Part shown: in pieces, positions 47,937 through 62,418 of the stretch
How positions within the stretch are numbered: position 1 is the first letter of the stretch
Layout of the letters: every line of letters starts with the position of its first letter
Assembly: GCA_029718625.1 (NCBI GenBank)
Contig: CM056385.1
Coordinates: 27,208,125-27,272,124, forward strand
Length of the DNA stretch: 64,000 bases
Source: Synaphobranchus kaupii
Lineage: Eukaryota > Chordata > Actinopteri > Anguilliformes > Synaphobranchidae
Reading direction: 5' to 3'
The notes under the pieces: generated by a model
The model's database searches: none
What the model was told of the DNA's origin: nothing
The model's input: the letters and a program-made list of their open reading frames with translations, nothing else
Program-made: the position numbers and the translations under genes

Positions 47937-50575
47937 TCCCCACATTGTTACAGTTCAGTAATCCTTAATGTTGCTGGTTTTTCTGGGTTTTTAATTTGTT
48001 GAGGTTTTTTTACTCTTGAAAAGTCTTGGCCTAAAGCAATGTTAATTTAACTTTACGAAATGAATCAGCACCATCATCAGATAGCTTGTCATCAGATAGA
48101 GTCAGCATGTTCCCACTCTAAGACTCAATCCATCTGCTTCTGTTCATGCCTTCAGTGAGATGTCTCGGCACATTTGGATAAATCTGTTTTTAAGTTACCA
48201 ATATCTGGGCAAGTTTACATTTTGGAACAACTGAAACCAAAAAGGCCCAAGATAGATAATGTAACAGTGTGCACACAGCTCATTTTGCACAAGTTCTCAC
48301 ATGCAAAATGACTGAAGTAGCCAGTAGCCTAACTGGATGGCCATGGCTTTGACAGTCCCTTTCCATGACGTTTTTCATCTTGGCTGAAAAAAATACATTT
48401 AAAAAAAAGTCGAAAATATCTTGAGAGGCAGAATCTTGTCATCATAAAACATGAAGAATTCATCGCATTTATTCCAAATGACGTTTACGCATCTCAACCT
48501 CTTCAGTATAAAGTTAGAGATCAGCAGGAAGGTGTGGCCCAATGCGCGTCGCTGGGCGGAGCTTCAGGCAAGATCATCAAGGGAAAAATTCGGACCTGAC
48601 CAACCAGACAAGCCATGGGGTGGGCGTAAAGGCGTGTTTTTTTTACCAAAGAGATGAGCGCCTGACTACACGGCGCCTGGTCCACGATTTGCCTCTGGGG
48701 GAAGGTCCTCGCCGTTTCCCGTGTAGGTGATGATAACGGAGCGGCAATGCGGAGGCCGTTCATTCCAATGATACTGCAATCAGACCTAATCCTGTAGGGG
48801 GGATTTTAACATCACAGCGCCCAGTGGTTAGAAAAGCAACTAGACCTCCATCGGCAAACATCAGCGGGTATTTATATTTTATCTGTTTAATCATTGTCTA
48901 TCGTAACCAGTGTTCATTACTGCCAGAGCGATGTGGCGATGGCTTGTTTATGTGGTCACATACTTGTAGTAGCCCATTGTGCGTGCGATAACAGACGAAT
49001 TACGTTTTATTGGAATGTAAATCTCATGCACTTTGTGTATGTACGCGCGCGCGCGATATCTTTGCTAGTAGGCTGTAATTGTTCCCACAAATGGAACTCC
49101 ATTGTAATTTCTGGTTCTCATGGCTGTTGCCATACCTTATAGCGTAACGTGTTGCGTATGCTAACAGTAACATCGCTCGTTCAATGTTTAAATAATTCAT
49201 AATAATACATAGCCTAATAAATAGTTTAACACTGTATTGCCCACTGTAGCCTATGTTGTCCAGAATTGAACGGTGAACATAAATAATTTCCCTGGATCGT
49301 AAATGTGCGTAGGCTACATTCTTTAATAATTGATATTTACCTGGGTTTACTTAATCGATACCAATTTGATCAATTTCACTAGCATTCCATGATGTTATGT
49401 TCGTTCAGGGTTATAAGGACGTTATGACAGGTCTTACAGGACTGAATGGCGTGGAACGGTAGTAGACAGCAGAGGGAGACGTAATCCGGTGCAATCTATT
49501 CGCTGAAAGGGCAACGGAGAGTCAAGAAAGTGAGATTCTGATTTCGCCAAACATGGCAGTAAAAAGGGGAAGAGTGCACAACACATCATGTTGTCCCGGA
49601 GGCTACTGAGCGCTAGAATCTAACAACAATTCCCCAGACTAATTTATTTATTTATTTATTATTATTATTTCGTGTTGTAAGAATACGGCCTAGGTCACTA
49701 ACCCAAATCATTTGTGCTCAACACGAAAAGTAGCCAAATAGGCCCACCTTCCTGATTAGTTGTAGGCCTAATATAGTTAGATGTGGCTAAATAGGCCTAG
49801 CTATTAGATAATTAATTAACCACGAAATCTGACGTAAGCTGGACAAGGTATTTATGACATAACCAGTCATTATAGTCCATTGTATAACCGTAACTGTATT
49901 ACCAGATACAAGGTCCATGAGAGAGAATGAGTCAGTCATGCGATCAGGTCGTGTGGCAGGAAGATAACAAAACCGCCCACCTACGCGCTCCATGTGGAGT
50001 CCGCGAGAACAACCAGGGAGGTGGAGGAGGTGGTGATCAGGAGGAGGTATATTTTATAAGTAAGGTATATGTAGGCTATTACGTGCCTTTGCTTAGAAAA
50101 AGAAAAATAGTGTTACACAATGTGTTGTCAAGCTTATTTAGGAGCATTTGTACTGCTATCGAATTATTTTTTTGAAAATCCCGTTTTTGCTACATTTTGT
50201 AGGCCTGCTCATGTAAAGGAGATATGTGATGGCCAAATCATGAGACAACACATTCATAGACAACGAGTATTTTTGTATTTAAAGATTGTAGAATATAAAG
50301 CTTTTTTGTTAGTGACAGGTTACAGTGTCCTTAAATAAATAATGCCTTCTTATTTGTTATTTAAAAAATACAAAAAAAAATACATTTTAGTATTAATACA
50401 TTTTTTAACTTGTTTAAAGTTGTCAAGTTCAGTTTCTACAATGTCCAATGACCTGCACTATGGTCCAATTCTTTCTCAATTCAAGCAACAAATCAAACTA
50501 AAATTGTCAAAGTACCAGGAAATGTTTAATTTCAGACACTGCACTGGCTTTGCATAAACAGGGTTATGCAAAATC

Positions 50576-50625
<50 letters not shown>

Positions 50626-53600
50626 AAAAACAGATTTGGGTCACAGAGGTGATGTTGCCAAGGATACAAAACAAGAAGGAGTGGCTCCTGAGCTATGCTC
50701 TTTAATGGCACAGTTGTTAAAGGCACGTTCCGTCAATGCAAACTGGGCCCTATATCCAGATTCAATCCTTGGGTTGAATTGCCATTGGCTGACTATGGCA
50801 AGCAGTCCATTGTGACAGGACAAAATTGTCTTTGTTCTGCCAGGGGTCACGTCTAGGGTGGGTTCATGTCCCTCCAGTTACTGCTGCATTAGTTCCTCCC
50901 AATGCTGTGTTTAAGCACCCACAGACTGCCTGTTCTCATCGTTAACATATCTTCTCCTATCAGCAGTATCTCTCCTGTAGTACTGCGTGTAATGTAATGT
51001 GTAAAATAGTAACGCAATAGTAATAGTAGCTCATAGGCTAGTTTATTGCAGGACTGCATGTGATTCAGTTGCTGATGGGTGCAGCTGGAAAGGCCATGAG
51101 CGCTGATGACACAAAGGACACACCTGGGGAGTCCAAATTGGGGAGAAAAAATATGGGAGGGGGGGGTTGTTATCTTTAAAAAAGTGGTCAGAAGTGGCAA
51201 TATCCCACAGGGGAACATAGCAGACAGGGACATAACTAATAATGATGAGGTTCATGTCACACAGGAAGGAAATCCGTTCAGCACTGGTCTTCCTCTGTGA
51301 CCCTGGGCCATGTAATGACATCATATGGACGTAATGCCAACTGTCTACTGCTGCCAGTATCAGAAAATGGGCAGGGAAATGTGTGTGGTCTTTTGGTAAA
51401 TCAGCACACAGTCCTGCAGGGGGGTGTAATACATTTGAAACCTATAATAGTCATAAGTTGACTCACCATCGAGAATAGGCAGGCAGATTGCTAGCAATTC
51501 TATTCCAGGTTTAGGAAGCTACTGCACATCTGCGCTGTTAGGCAAACAATAAGACTCATAACAAAACAATGATTCCTACTTTCATAGCTAACTCACATTA
51601 GACAGATCGAAGCTGAGATAGCTTCTCAAAATATTTTTTACAAACAAGGTAATGAAGCCCAAACTATTAAACATATCTATGTAAAAATTGAATTGGGTTA
51701 AATAATAGGAAGCTGAATTGTATGACAATGATAACATCTCTGGATTGGTAGGCCATGACCTTCATGAACAAGATTGAATCGGGACTCAACACTGATACCC
51801 TAAAGCACCAGAATTCTCTGTGATTTAACAAATACTGATCTCTGTATTTGCAGCAAATCAGGAGTGCCCTGAAGTTAAAAAAAAGTATGATCATGCCTGC
51901 TATGCAAAATATGATATTTGTCAGGCTCTGAATTCCTTACAGTCTGAAACTACCTTCAGAGAGAGTATATTTGAGGAGATATGTGTTCCAGAAACATTTT
52001 TGTTCAGTTTCTTTGCTAGATAAACTGTGATAAAAAGATACATTTGTTTACGTTAAAGAAAGATGCATCTGTTGAAACATTGACATTTTGCTGGAGAGTC
52101 ATTTTGGAGACTTGGATTGATATTTGGCATAATTATTGATAGCTGTAGTTCACCAGTGAGCAAAGTATTGATAGTAGGGGCAGGCAAGCTAGATAGATAA
52201 TGTATGCCTGTATGAATGACAGATTATTTAAAGGCTTTCTCGTGAGAAAGTTTGCTAGCACAGTTAGCATATACTGTATGCATTTTTGTTTAACAATATA
52301 GTGATATAGCTCTTTGGTACATTAAATAAACAAAAAACAGCTTTTTGTGGTGTATTTAAATTTAAATTTTAATTAGTTTCATGTAAATGAATTAGCTGGC
52401 TAGCCAGCACAATATCAGAGAGCCAGAGTTTACATTATAACTGGTTTCCCACAGCTCCAGATTAATTTGCTGGTGTTTATGTTATTATTAGTAAAACTTT
52501 AAATAGATTTAAATAATATGTTATCTTTACATCATCTTGCAGACATCCAGCACTTGAGCTGTTTTGCTTTTGGGCAGTTGAATCGCAGCATACAGTAGTT
52601 TGTCTCGAGCAGCACTGAGTCCTATCCCTCTACATGGGGGTGGATTGTTCCGGAGACACGGACCCCAAACACACATTCATCCTCCATTTACCAGGGCTGC
52701 TGACAGAGTGGAGTACGATGGGAAGTTTGTTAGAGGTTTTGGGGATTTTAATCTCTCCCAAAAGTTCACTAAATCTCATTTCAAACACGTTATTGCCGCA
52801 GATTAACGCTGTCTCCTCCTGCCGTAACAGGCCACTTGTGTGAAGAAGGTTAGTTGTTCCAGAGGAAAGAACTGTGCTGAATGAAGTATATAATATAGCA
52901 ACACTCTCATACAGTAAATACCGAGAGGTGAATCCACAAGAGGATTGCAATGCTTGAAATGCACCTGTTAAACTCTTGCAAGCATGAAAAAAAGACATAG
53001 CCTAGAATCCACAAAGCACTCTCGGTGGGTGGTAAGCGCATGCAACTGCACTACCAGGGAAAATAGCGACACAGCATGTGCCACGTGGGCCGTGCATAGT
53101 TAAGTTGTTAGCTACATAAAATCCAGTGCCAAAATGAATATTGTTTTCGTAAATGGGGCCCGATACAGGTCAACCTGGCAGTAATTAGACACAGTCTATT
53201 TAAAAGCTATGCAGTGTGTAAACAGTGACCGAGGTAGCTGTCATTGTTGCAAGGCAGAGACACCACCAACATGTCATGCATCCAAAAAAATAGGTAAATT
53301 CCGTACCAGGATGTCCCACTTTGGGTTAAGGAGAGAAATTATTAATCTTTAACAAATTCCATGTAAGTATTATTACTATACTAAGTGAAACACACCCATC
53401 AATTGTGTGTGACTAACGAAACAAACGACAACATTTGTAGCGTGCTGTAATTTCATTATCCTACCTTCCCCGGTATCATACTGTGCACTCAACTTGTTCT
53501 GGTTGAATACTTTGTTGAACAGTTTGTTCCAGATCGTATATTACATTGCATCGCCATTGTGTCTCTGCTCAGTTGGGGGGACCCCGTCCATTCCTGAGTT

Positions 53601-53700
53601 AAATTGGAGACCATTTTTCTCTCTTTTAAAATCATTCCATGTTCTGTGCATCTTCTCCAATCGTCCCATCCCTAGTTAACATGTTTGGAATCACTGAGAC
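47937..53700. other. RCE1-PELI3 intergenic, no coding exon recognised
   Basis: This may hold 5' UTR exons or the promoter of PELI3, but none can be identified. Features seen are a short CG-alternating tract (GCGCGCGCG) at about 49045, a (CAA)n microsatellite at 50573-50625, and scattered TAGGCCTA-type words at 49.2-49.8 kb. A 122-codon minus frame at 52630-52998 shows no recognisable domain. Confidence 0.4.
50573..50625. repeat. (CAA)n microsatellite
   Basis: About 17 CAA units. Confidence 0.95.
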
Positions 53701-54650
53701 ATTTTTATGTTTTTGAAAGAAATTGATACTTTTATTCACCAAGGTATCAAAAAATACAGTCAAGACATTGATCATGTTATGAACAATTATTTCTATTTCA
53801 TTCTATTTCTACTTTAGCAATTGTAGCCATTTCTACACACAGTCCCCCCCATTTTAGGGCACCAAAATAATTAACATAAATTTAAATAAAGTCATTTGTT
53901 GTTGGAGCTGTGCCAGGCGTGGGCCTTCAGTATACCTGGGACAAGATGAAGCTGCAAATTACAAAAGACTCTTGATATCTTATTTTCAGGTACTCTTACA
54001 AGCAACTATAACCTCCCTCCATTTGAATGGATCTCTATAGGAATTAAGGGTTGTTTCTCCTGACAAATTTTCAGATTGAACTCTATGTAAAAATAAGTCA
54101 GGAGAAGAAACCCTTCAAGTTATCCATCCATATCTACTGTATTTCTGGCAGCAGAGTGATGCTTTAAGGCTTGTTTGATACATTAGACGCTTGATGACTT
54201 GGAGCCATTTAGCCAACCATGTGTTCCATACTGTTCCAGTGTAATTTACAGCTAAATCAATCAATCAATCAAATGCAGAGACGTTATAGTATCGCTTGTA
54301 AGAGTACCAGAAAATAAGATATCAAGAGTCTTTTGATGTTGTTGGGTCACAGACATCAGGCATGCAAAGTCATGGCATGCAAAGGATTTGCGACCAAATA
54401 TTAAAAATGATTACTTTATTCTATATATAAATGCAGGGGTGCCAATAATTGTGGCACACGTGGTTTTGTTAAAAATAATTATTTCTTGATGAGGGATTTT
54501 TTTTCTCATAATAAATTTACTTCAATTAAAGGTTGGATTTTTTTCAATTTTATTAGTGTGAGATTAAGCTAATTCACCAAACGGTGAATTTTTTATAACC
54601 CTTTTCACTCATCTTTACCAGGGGTGCCAATAATAGTGGAGGGCACTGTA
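53700..54650. mobile_element. Tc1-type foldback, copy F
   Basis: The core spans about 53960-54405, with a shortened left arm (53960-54060) and a full right arm. The right terminal arm contains GGGGTGCCAATAATTGTGG and ends GGTGCCAATAATAGTGGAGG then GCACTGTA at 54650. This end type is different from copies A-E. The left flank contains a C-rich CCCATTTTAGGGCACC piece resembling the arm of copy B, so its two sides appear to come from different families. The left boundary is uncertain. Confidence 0.6.
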
Positions 54651-55224
54651 TATAGACGGGTGACAAATTAAAGGAAAAACCCCTGCAGTGTGGGGGTCTG
54701 GTGGCTCCGTTATGCTGTGGGGGGCATTTTCCTGGCATGGTTTGGGTCCACTTGTCCCCTTAGAGGAAATGGTCACTGCAAATCAATACAAAGTTATTCT
54801 GAGTGATCACCTTTATCCTATGATGAAACATTTCTATCCTGATGGGATTGGTCTCTTCCAGGATGACAATGCCCCCATCCACAGCGCACAAGGGGTCACT
54901 GAATGGTTTTATGAGTATGAAAATGATGTGAATCATCTGCTATGGCCTTCGCAGTCACCAGATCACAACCCAAGTGAACACCTATGGGTGATTTTGGACC
55001 AACGTTTTAGACAGCGCTCTCCACCACCATCATCAAAACACCAAATGAGGGAATATCTTTAGTAAGAATGGTGTTCCATCCCTCCAGTTCCAGAGACTAG
55101 AACCTATGCTAGACTAGAGGTAGAATCTATGCCAAGGCACATTGAATCTGTTCTGGGGGTTCGTGGTGGCCCAACACCTTACGAAGACACTTTATGTTGG
55201 TTTTTCCTTAATTTGTCACTATAT
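54651..55224 (+). mobile_element. Internally deleted Tc1-type transposon with transposase 3' part
   Basis: Inverted ends GACGGGTGACAAATTAAAGG (54655) and CCTTAATTTGTCAC (about 55206) bracket a partial transposase. The frame from 54688 reads GGSVMLWGAFSWHGLGPLVP, FQDDNAPIHSAQ (second catalytic Asp) and [18 protein letters not shown] (third catalytic Glu). It stops after MREYL, with further C-terminal sequence in shifted frames. The DNA-binding part and first catalytic Asp are deleted. It starts immediately after copy F ends. Confidence 0.85.
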
Positions 55225-55275
55225 ATATATATATATATATAGATAGAGAGAGAGAGAGAGAGAATGAGAGAGAGA
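55221..55275. repeat. (TA)n(GA)n microsatellite
   Basis: TA repeats pass into GATAGA and GA repeats at the right end of the Tc1 element. Confidence 0.9.
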
Positions 55276-56014
55276 GAATATATAGCCTAGTAAGCAAAAG
55301 CTAAAGAGGTTAGGTAAAGAAGAGTGCAGGTAGACAGATAAAGAGAGGTTTAGCTGGCTAAGTGAAATTGGAACGTCTAAAACCTTTAAGCAAGCACATT
55401 TGAGGGGCGGGCAGAATCCAGTCAGAGAGTTTTGTTTACAGCAATGCTGACTGCACACGATGCACTTTGTTAATGATCAGATTCCTCAGGTGAGAAAGCG
55501 GATCGTCCAATAGCAGGCCAGCCTGCAGACAGGGCAGACAGGGGTCCGAGGAAGCAGCATTCGCAGATAAGAAGACAGTTATGTCAAGGGTTATTCACTG
55601 GAGAAACAGGGGAAGCAGATATTCATCTGTGACAGGAAGGCTGTGTGTCCACACGTGTCAGAGAGGAAAGGGCTGTCATTGATTTTGTCATTGGAGAGGT
55701 GAAGTGGGGGGGGGGGGGGGTTATGACAGAGGGATGCAAACCTTGTGGTCCATTCATTATATACACTCACCCGGTGTGGTGATGTACATTCAGATTTGTG
55801 CATTTTTTACAGGCTAGAAATATTGGCTTAGAATATAAATAGTGGCTTCCCCCACCCACTACCTCTCTCTCCTGCAGCAGAAGACTGCAGATAGTGAAAT
55901 ATGGAGTTTAGTGGAAGGACAATGCCTGGAAGGATGATGTAAAAAAAGAAGAAAAAAAAAAGAAAAGAAAAAGATGTGAACAGGTGTGGAACTGCACTTG
56001 CTCCAAAACACACA
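55276..56014. other. Non-coding, no gene seen
   Basis: A run of 14 or so G lies at about 55707-55720, and an A-rich purine stretch at 55940-55975. Nothing else was recognised. Confidence 0.5.
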
Positions 56015-56249
56015 TACAGTGAGCACCATAATTCATTGGACAGTGATACATTTTTTGTTATTTTGGTTCTGTACTCTAGCACTTTGAGGGGGACTATGTG
56101 CAAAAGGTTTGATAATTTCTAAACGGTTCAGCCGATATGGATGAAAATACCCTCAAATTAAATCTGACATTCAAACTCAAAGTGCTAGAGTACAGAACCA
56201 AAATAACAAAAAATGTGTCACTGTCCAATGAATTATGGTGCTCACTGTA
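56015..56249. mobile_element. Tc1-type MITE
   Basis: This 235-base palindrome starts TACAGTGAGCACCATAATTC and ends with the exact inverse. Each arm is about 75 bases and ends AGCACTTTGAG. The same arm forms the right end of copy B at 3349. Confidence 0.9.
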
Positions 56250-56254
56250 TGTAC

Positions 56255-56815
56255 AACACCTCCTCAGCCCTTATAGTCTAACTCACTCCAAACATGTGCA
56301 TAAAATACCTCCTTATAGTCTAATTCGCTCATGTGCAGGCACAATACCTCTTTGTAGTGTAATTCACTCATGTGCGGGGACAATACCTCCTTGTAGTGTA
56401 ACACACCTAAACATGTGTCTGTACAATACCTCCTTATAGTCTAATTCACTCATGTGCAGGCACAATACCTCTTTGTAGTGTAATTCACTCATGTGTGGGT
56501 ACAATACCTCCTTGTAGTGTAACACACCTAAACATGTGTCTGTACAATACCTCCTTATAGTCTAATTCACTCATGTGCAGGCACAATACCTCCTTGTAGT
56601 GTAACACACCTAAACATGTGTGTACAATACCTCCTTATCATCTAATTCACTCGTGTGGGTACAATACCTCCTTGTAGTGTAACACACCTAAACATGTGTC
56701 TGTGCAATACCTCCTTATAGTCTAATTCACTCTAAAACAGATGTGTACAATACCTCCTTGTAGTCTAACTCACCCCTTAACATACCAGTGTGTACACTGT
56801 ACAATACCTCTTCAT
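56255..56815. repeat. Complex minisatellite
   Basis: Variable units share ACAATACCTCCTT(A/G)TAGT followed by CTAATTCACTCATGTG or GTAACACACCTAAACATGTG. They alternate to give a higher-order pattern, roughly a dozen units in all. Confidence 0.9.
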
Positions 56816-56949
56816 AGTACCATAATATCTTTACATCCTTTTTTACACAGCCTGCAGTCCCTCCCCCACTTCCCTCTCCCCCTTCCCCTAGATTTGTGGG
56901 TTGATTAGAAACTGCCTGGCACAGAATAAGCCATCCATCACCCTGCCAA

Positions 56950-57018
56950 ACACACACACACACACATGCACCCACACACACATACGCACACACACACACA
57001 CACACGCGCACACACACA
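56950..57018. repeat. (CA)n-rich tract
   Basis: Interrupted CA repeats. Confidence 0.9.
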
Positions 57019-57068
57019 GACACGTGCTCTCCCCTCCCCCTCTCTCTTTGTCTCCTTTCCTCTTCTCA

Positions 57069-57725
57069 GTCCAGCCCTATACCTCTACCTCCTTTCCCCT
57101 CCATGTTTTTTTACCTCTCATCTTTCCCCTCTTTATCTCTCACCCCTCCTTTATCTCTCTCACCCCTCCTGTCCTTACAGCATCCCACACTCGCACCCAC
57201 TCTCTCCTTCTGCATACACGCACCCCCCTCCCTCTCCCTCTCTCTCCTCTCATCTTTCCCTCCTTTATCTCTCTCACCCCTCCTGTCCTTACAGCATCCC
57301 ACACTCGCACCCACTCTCTCCTTCTGCATACACGCACCCCCCTCCCTCTCCCTCTCTCTCCTCTCATCTTTCCCTCCTTTATCTCTCTCACCCCTCCTGT
57401 CCTTACAGTATCCCACACTCGCACCCACTCTCTCCTTCTGCATACACGCACCCCCCTCCCTCTCCCTCTCTCTCCTCTCATCTTTCCCTCCTTTATCTCT
57501 CTCACCCCTCCTGTCCTTACAGTATCCCACACTCGCACCCACTCTCTCCTTCTGCATACACGCACCCCCCTCCCTCTCCCTCTCTCTCCTCTCATCTTTC
57601 CCCTCTTTATCTCTCTCACCCCTCCTGTCCTTACTCTCTTTCCATTGTCATCCATCCAGCTCTCCCTCCAGCATCCCACACTCGCACCCACTCTCTCCTT
57701 CTGCATACACCCACCCCCCTCCCTT

Positions 57726-57780
<55 letters not shown>
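57069..57780. repeat. 114-base pyrimidine-rich minisatellite, then (CT)n
   Basis: The marker GTCCTTAC recurs at 57171, 57285, 57399, 57513 and 57627, exactly 114 bases apart, with partial units on both sides. The (CT)n block at 57735-57775 closes the array. Since 114 is 38 codons, all frames stay open for 280-300 codons; these are not genes. Four units contain CTCCTGTCCTTACAG, an excellent 3' splice-site match. Confidence 0.95.
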
Positions 57781-58196
<416 letters not shown>

Positions 58197-58363
58197 TCTC
58201 ATCAATCAGTGCTCATCTGGTTTATTCTAGAACATACTTTCCTGTCATCCTTAGAAAAGGAGTAACTACACTGAACCCATTTCAATCAAGACTGACTAAT
58301 GTAGAACCAGTGGCTTAGGAAGATAAACTTTCGTCCTTATTGCCTCTTCAAGTTTCCCGTATA

Positions 58364-58588
58364 ATTACATTACAGGCATTTAACAGACGCTCTTATCCAG
58401 AGCGACGTACACAACGTCTTATTACATCTTACTACATTTATCCATTCATACAGCTGGATATATACTGAAGCAATTCGGGTTAAGTGCCTTGCTCAAGGGT
58501 ACAACGGCAGTGTCCTACCTGGGAATCGAACCTGCAACCTTTCATTTACAAGTCCAGTTCCTTACCCATGATACTACACTGCCGCCCC
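58364..58588 (-). mobile_element. tRNA-derived SINE
   Basis: It is the reverse of the SINE family at 40264. The tail ATTACATTACAGGCATTTAA is at the left, GCTCAAGGGTACAACGGCAG in the middle, the B box as GGAATCGAACC, and the head ends at GCCGCCCC. Confidence 0.9.
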
Positions 58589-58666
58589 AAAGAGTATATG
58601 CCGCCCCAATTTGAGATATTCACAGTGGAGTTTACACACAATTCAGTTAAGCTGAATTTTATAGAT

Positions 58667-58858
58667 CAGTGGTCTCAACCCTGTTCCTGGAGATCTACCA
58701 TCCTGTAGGTTTTCATTTTAACACTAATTTGGCACACCTGATTCTAATAAATAGCAGCTCAATGAGATCTCAAGTTGTTGAATGAGGTGTGCTTTGTTAG
58801 GGTTGGAGTGAAAACCTACAGGACGGTAGATCCCCAGGAACAGGGTTGGGGATCACTG
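58667..58858. mobile_element. hAT-type palindromic MITE
   Basis: This 192-base palindrome runs from CAGTGGTCTCAACCCTGTTC to CAGGGTTGGGGATCACTG. The 8-base flanks are TTATAGAT and GTATAGAT (7 of 8 match), fitting a hAT target duplication. Confidence 0.8.
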
Positions 58859-59295
58859 GTATAGATATAGAGGTTAAAAACGGATTTAGTTTCTTACATA
58901 AATGTACTGTGAGAACATTTGTAATTTGTAACAGACCATTCTGCCCATCTTGGCCTGTAATTTTGCCCTTACCTCCAGTAAAAATGATAAACTTTGTTTC
59001 TATGGCTCAAACTAGGTAGTAAAAACTCATTCATTTAAAAGTACTATATTGTACTGTCCTTTTTTTCATGGCAATAAGAAAATGCAATTTTTATGATTAT
59101 GGCGGAAACTTGTTGGCCTGTTGGAACATTCATTACAGTGGCTTGCTGATGAAGAGGCAATGGTACATCAAAATGAATCATAAAATGATAAAAAACAATT
59201 AACTGCAAGTTTAATAGATTCCCACCAGCTAGCACTCGCTAGCTAAGTTCATGAGCTGTCAGATGGTTTACTTAATGGTAGTCAGTCCCTTAAAA

Positions 59296-59464
59296 GCAGC
59301 ATGGTGGGACAGTGAATAATGCTGTCACCTCAGAGCAAGAAAGTACTGGGTTTGAATACCGACCAGCTTTTCTGTGTGGAGTTTGCATCTTCTGCCCGTG
59401 TCTGTGAGGGTTTCCTCCGGGTACTCTTATTTCCTCCCACCGTCCAAAGCCATGCAGGTTAGCC
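59296..59464 (+). mobile_element. SINE of a second family
   Basis: The head is GCATGGTGGGACAGTGAATAAT, with GGGTTTGAATACC as a decayed B box. Then come TGTGTGGAGTTTGCATCTTC, GGGTTTCCTCCGGGTACTC and CCTCCCACCGTCCAAAG. This is a common teleost tRNA-like SINE. A reversed partial copy is at 44077-44165. Confidence 0.8.
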
Positions 59465-59990
59465 CCTTCGCGCAGATGGCAAATTTGGTCAATTGTAAGC
59501 TATTTAGGGGGTACTCTGTTTAAGGCCTTATAACTCGAGGTGTGAGCATCACAGAAACTTGGTAAATGGCTTAAATGAAACAAGACAGTTGTAACATTTA
59601 CAATACAAACTTAGATTTGTTTATTTTCATAATTTAAGTCAGAATAAAGTGCCACAAATTTAAAAAAAGCAAAGAAACTTTGGTTGCATTTAGTTTGCAA
59701 TGAAATACTGAGAGCTACATCTATACATTTCCTGAATCATAAACTCTGTGTCCACAAGTGTGCAAAATCTGAGGATCATATGTCCATTAGCGTCTCCAAA
59801 TCTATCCAAATGGCTAAATTGTGCACTGCTCTAAATCATAATAATGACATATCAACTGTTTTGGCTCATAAAACTCACTTTTGCATCATTTTCTGTACTC
59901 TACAGTATGTATTCTTTTGCACTGAGATGGCATTTAAAAAAAAAAATGTTCCCATTCATAATGACTCCAAGGAAACTTTTGACATTTATC
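59465..59990. other. Non-coding, no gene seen
   Basis: No exon. Bases 59808-59850 resemble the reverse of 3875-3920. Confidence 0.45.
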
Positions 59991-60225
59991 TACAGTTGAA
60001 GTCGGAAGTTTACATACACTTAGGTTGAAGTCATTAAAACTAAACTCCACAGATTTCATGTTAGCAAACTATAGTGTTGGCAAGTCAGTTAGGACATCTA
60101 CTTTGTGCATGACACAAGTAATCTTTCCAACAATTGTTTACAGACAGGTTATTTCACTTTTAATTCACTATATCACAATATAACACTAATTGACATTATT
60201 TGAGTCAATTTAAGGTGTACCTGTG

Positions 60226-61126
60226 TAGGGATGGGAATCGTTAGATTTTATTGATACCGATGCCATTATCGATTCCATTTATCGATCCAATTCTTTATTG
60301 ATTCCTTTATCGATTCCTTAAATATTATTTGCTCCCAGGCTATTAAAAGACCAACTATTACTATTGGGTGGTCATCTAAAATGGATTATATAGAAGTATA
60401 AATCATTCGTTTTTCATTCATATTTCTTAGTCATATCATGGAAAATATTTATCTGTTATATTTATGACTGCACAAGTGGCAGAGCATCCAATGAAACAGT
60501 CAGAATTGTATAATTCTGTAAATTGAAATGGCATTATAAATGTCATTTGGCTTGATTAATAAGAGTGCTTAAAAATATCAGACATCAAAGAAAATAAGAG
60601 ACACCAGAAAATAATGAAAAAGGATGCGAGAAGAGAGGATAAATTATCAGTTTAACGTTATGTCAAAAAAGATGGATAAAATATTGTTGTTTAACCGCTG
60701 CTCTGTGATTGGGATATTTAGTAGTAACGAAGATCGAAAACTTTACTTATGAGTTAGTTACGCTTCTAGGCGTGTTTCATAAAGCTGCACCGTAACGTTT
60801 GCGTTGACGATCACAAAATGGAGCTCACGCAAACAGATTTTCTATTGATTTTTAAATGATAGTAGCTTAAATTAGTTTTTTAAAAATTACGTTCACATTT
60901 AATATTTTTAGACGGGGCGCCAAACTCTGCCTGCCAGCATGCGCGGACTGAATGAAAAACGACGGCGCGCATGACGTGACGTTGTTTTGCTATGCGTAGG
61001 CTAGCTGTCGGGAATACATGCTGGAATCGATAAGAGAATTGATAAGCTCGAAGGCGTACGATTCTGAGGAATCGGACAACTTGGAACCGGTTCCTAACAG
61101 CAACCGGTTCTCGATTCCCACCTCTA
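60226..61126. mobile_element. hAT-like element nested in the Tc1 copy
   Basis: This 901-base insert has inverted ends TAGGGATGGGAATCG and (reversed) TAGAGGTGGGAATCG. A perfect 8-base target duplication, TACCTGTG, lies at 60218-60225 and 61127-61134. The inner ends carry ATCGAT-rich and CCGGTTC-rich subterminal sequence. There is no transposase frame, so it is non-autonomous. Confidence 0.88.
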
Positions 61127-61184
61127 TACCTGTGGATGTATTTTAAGGCCTACCTTCAAACTCAGTGCCTCTTTGCTTGACATC

Positions 61185-62157
<973 letters not shown>

Positions 62158-62418
62158 GTTAAAAAATTTAAAGGCAATGCTACCAAATACTAACAGAGTG
62201 TATGTAAACATCTGACCCTCTGGGAATGTGATGAAAGAAATAAAAGCTGAAATAAATCATTCTCTCTACTATTATTCTGACATTTCACATTCTTAAAATA
62301 AAGTTGTGATCCTAACTGACCCAAGACAGGGAATGTTTACTAGGATTAAATTAATTGTGAAAAACTGAGTTTAAATGGATTTGGCTGAGGTGTATGTAAA
62401 CTTTCAACTTCAACTGTA

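Noticed and set aside
52630..52998. 122-codon minus-strand frame as a gene
   Set aside because: No recognisable domain, splice sites or start context, and the length is attainable by chance in 64 kb.
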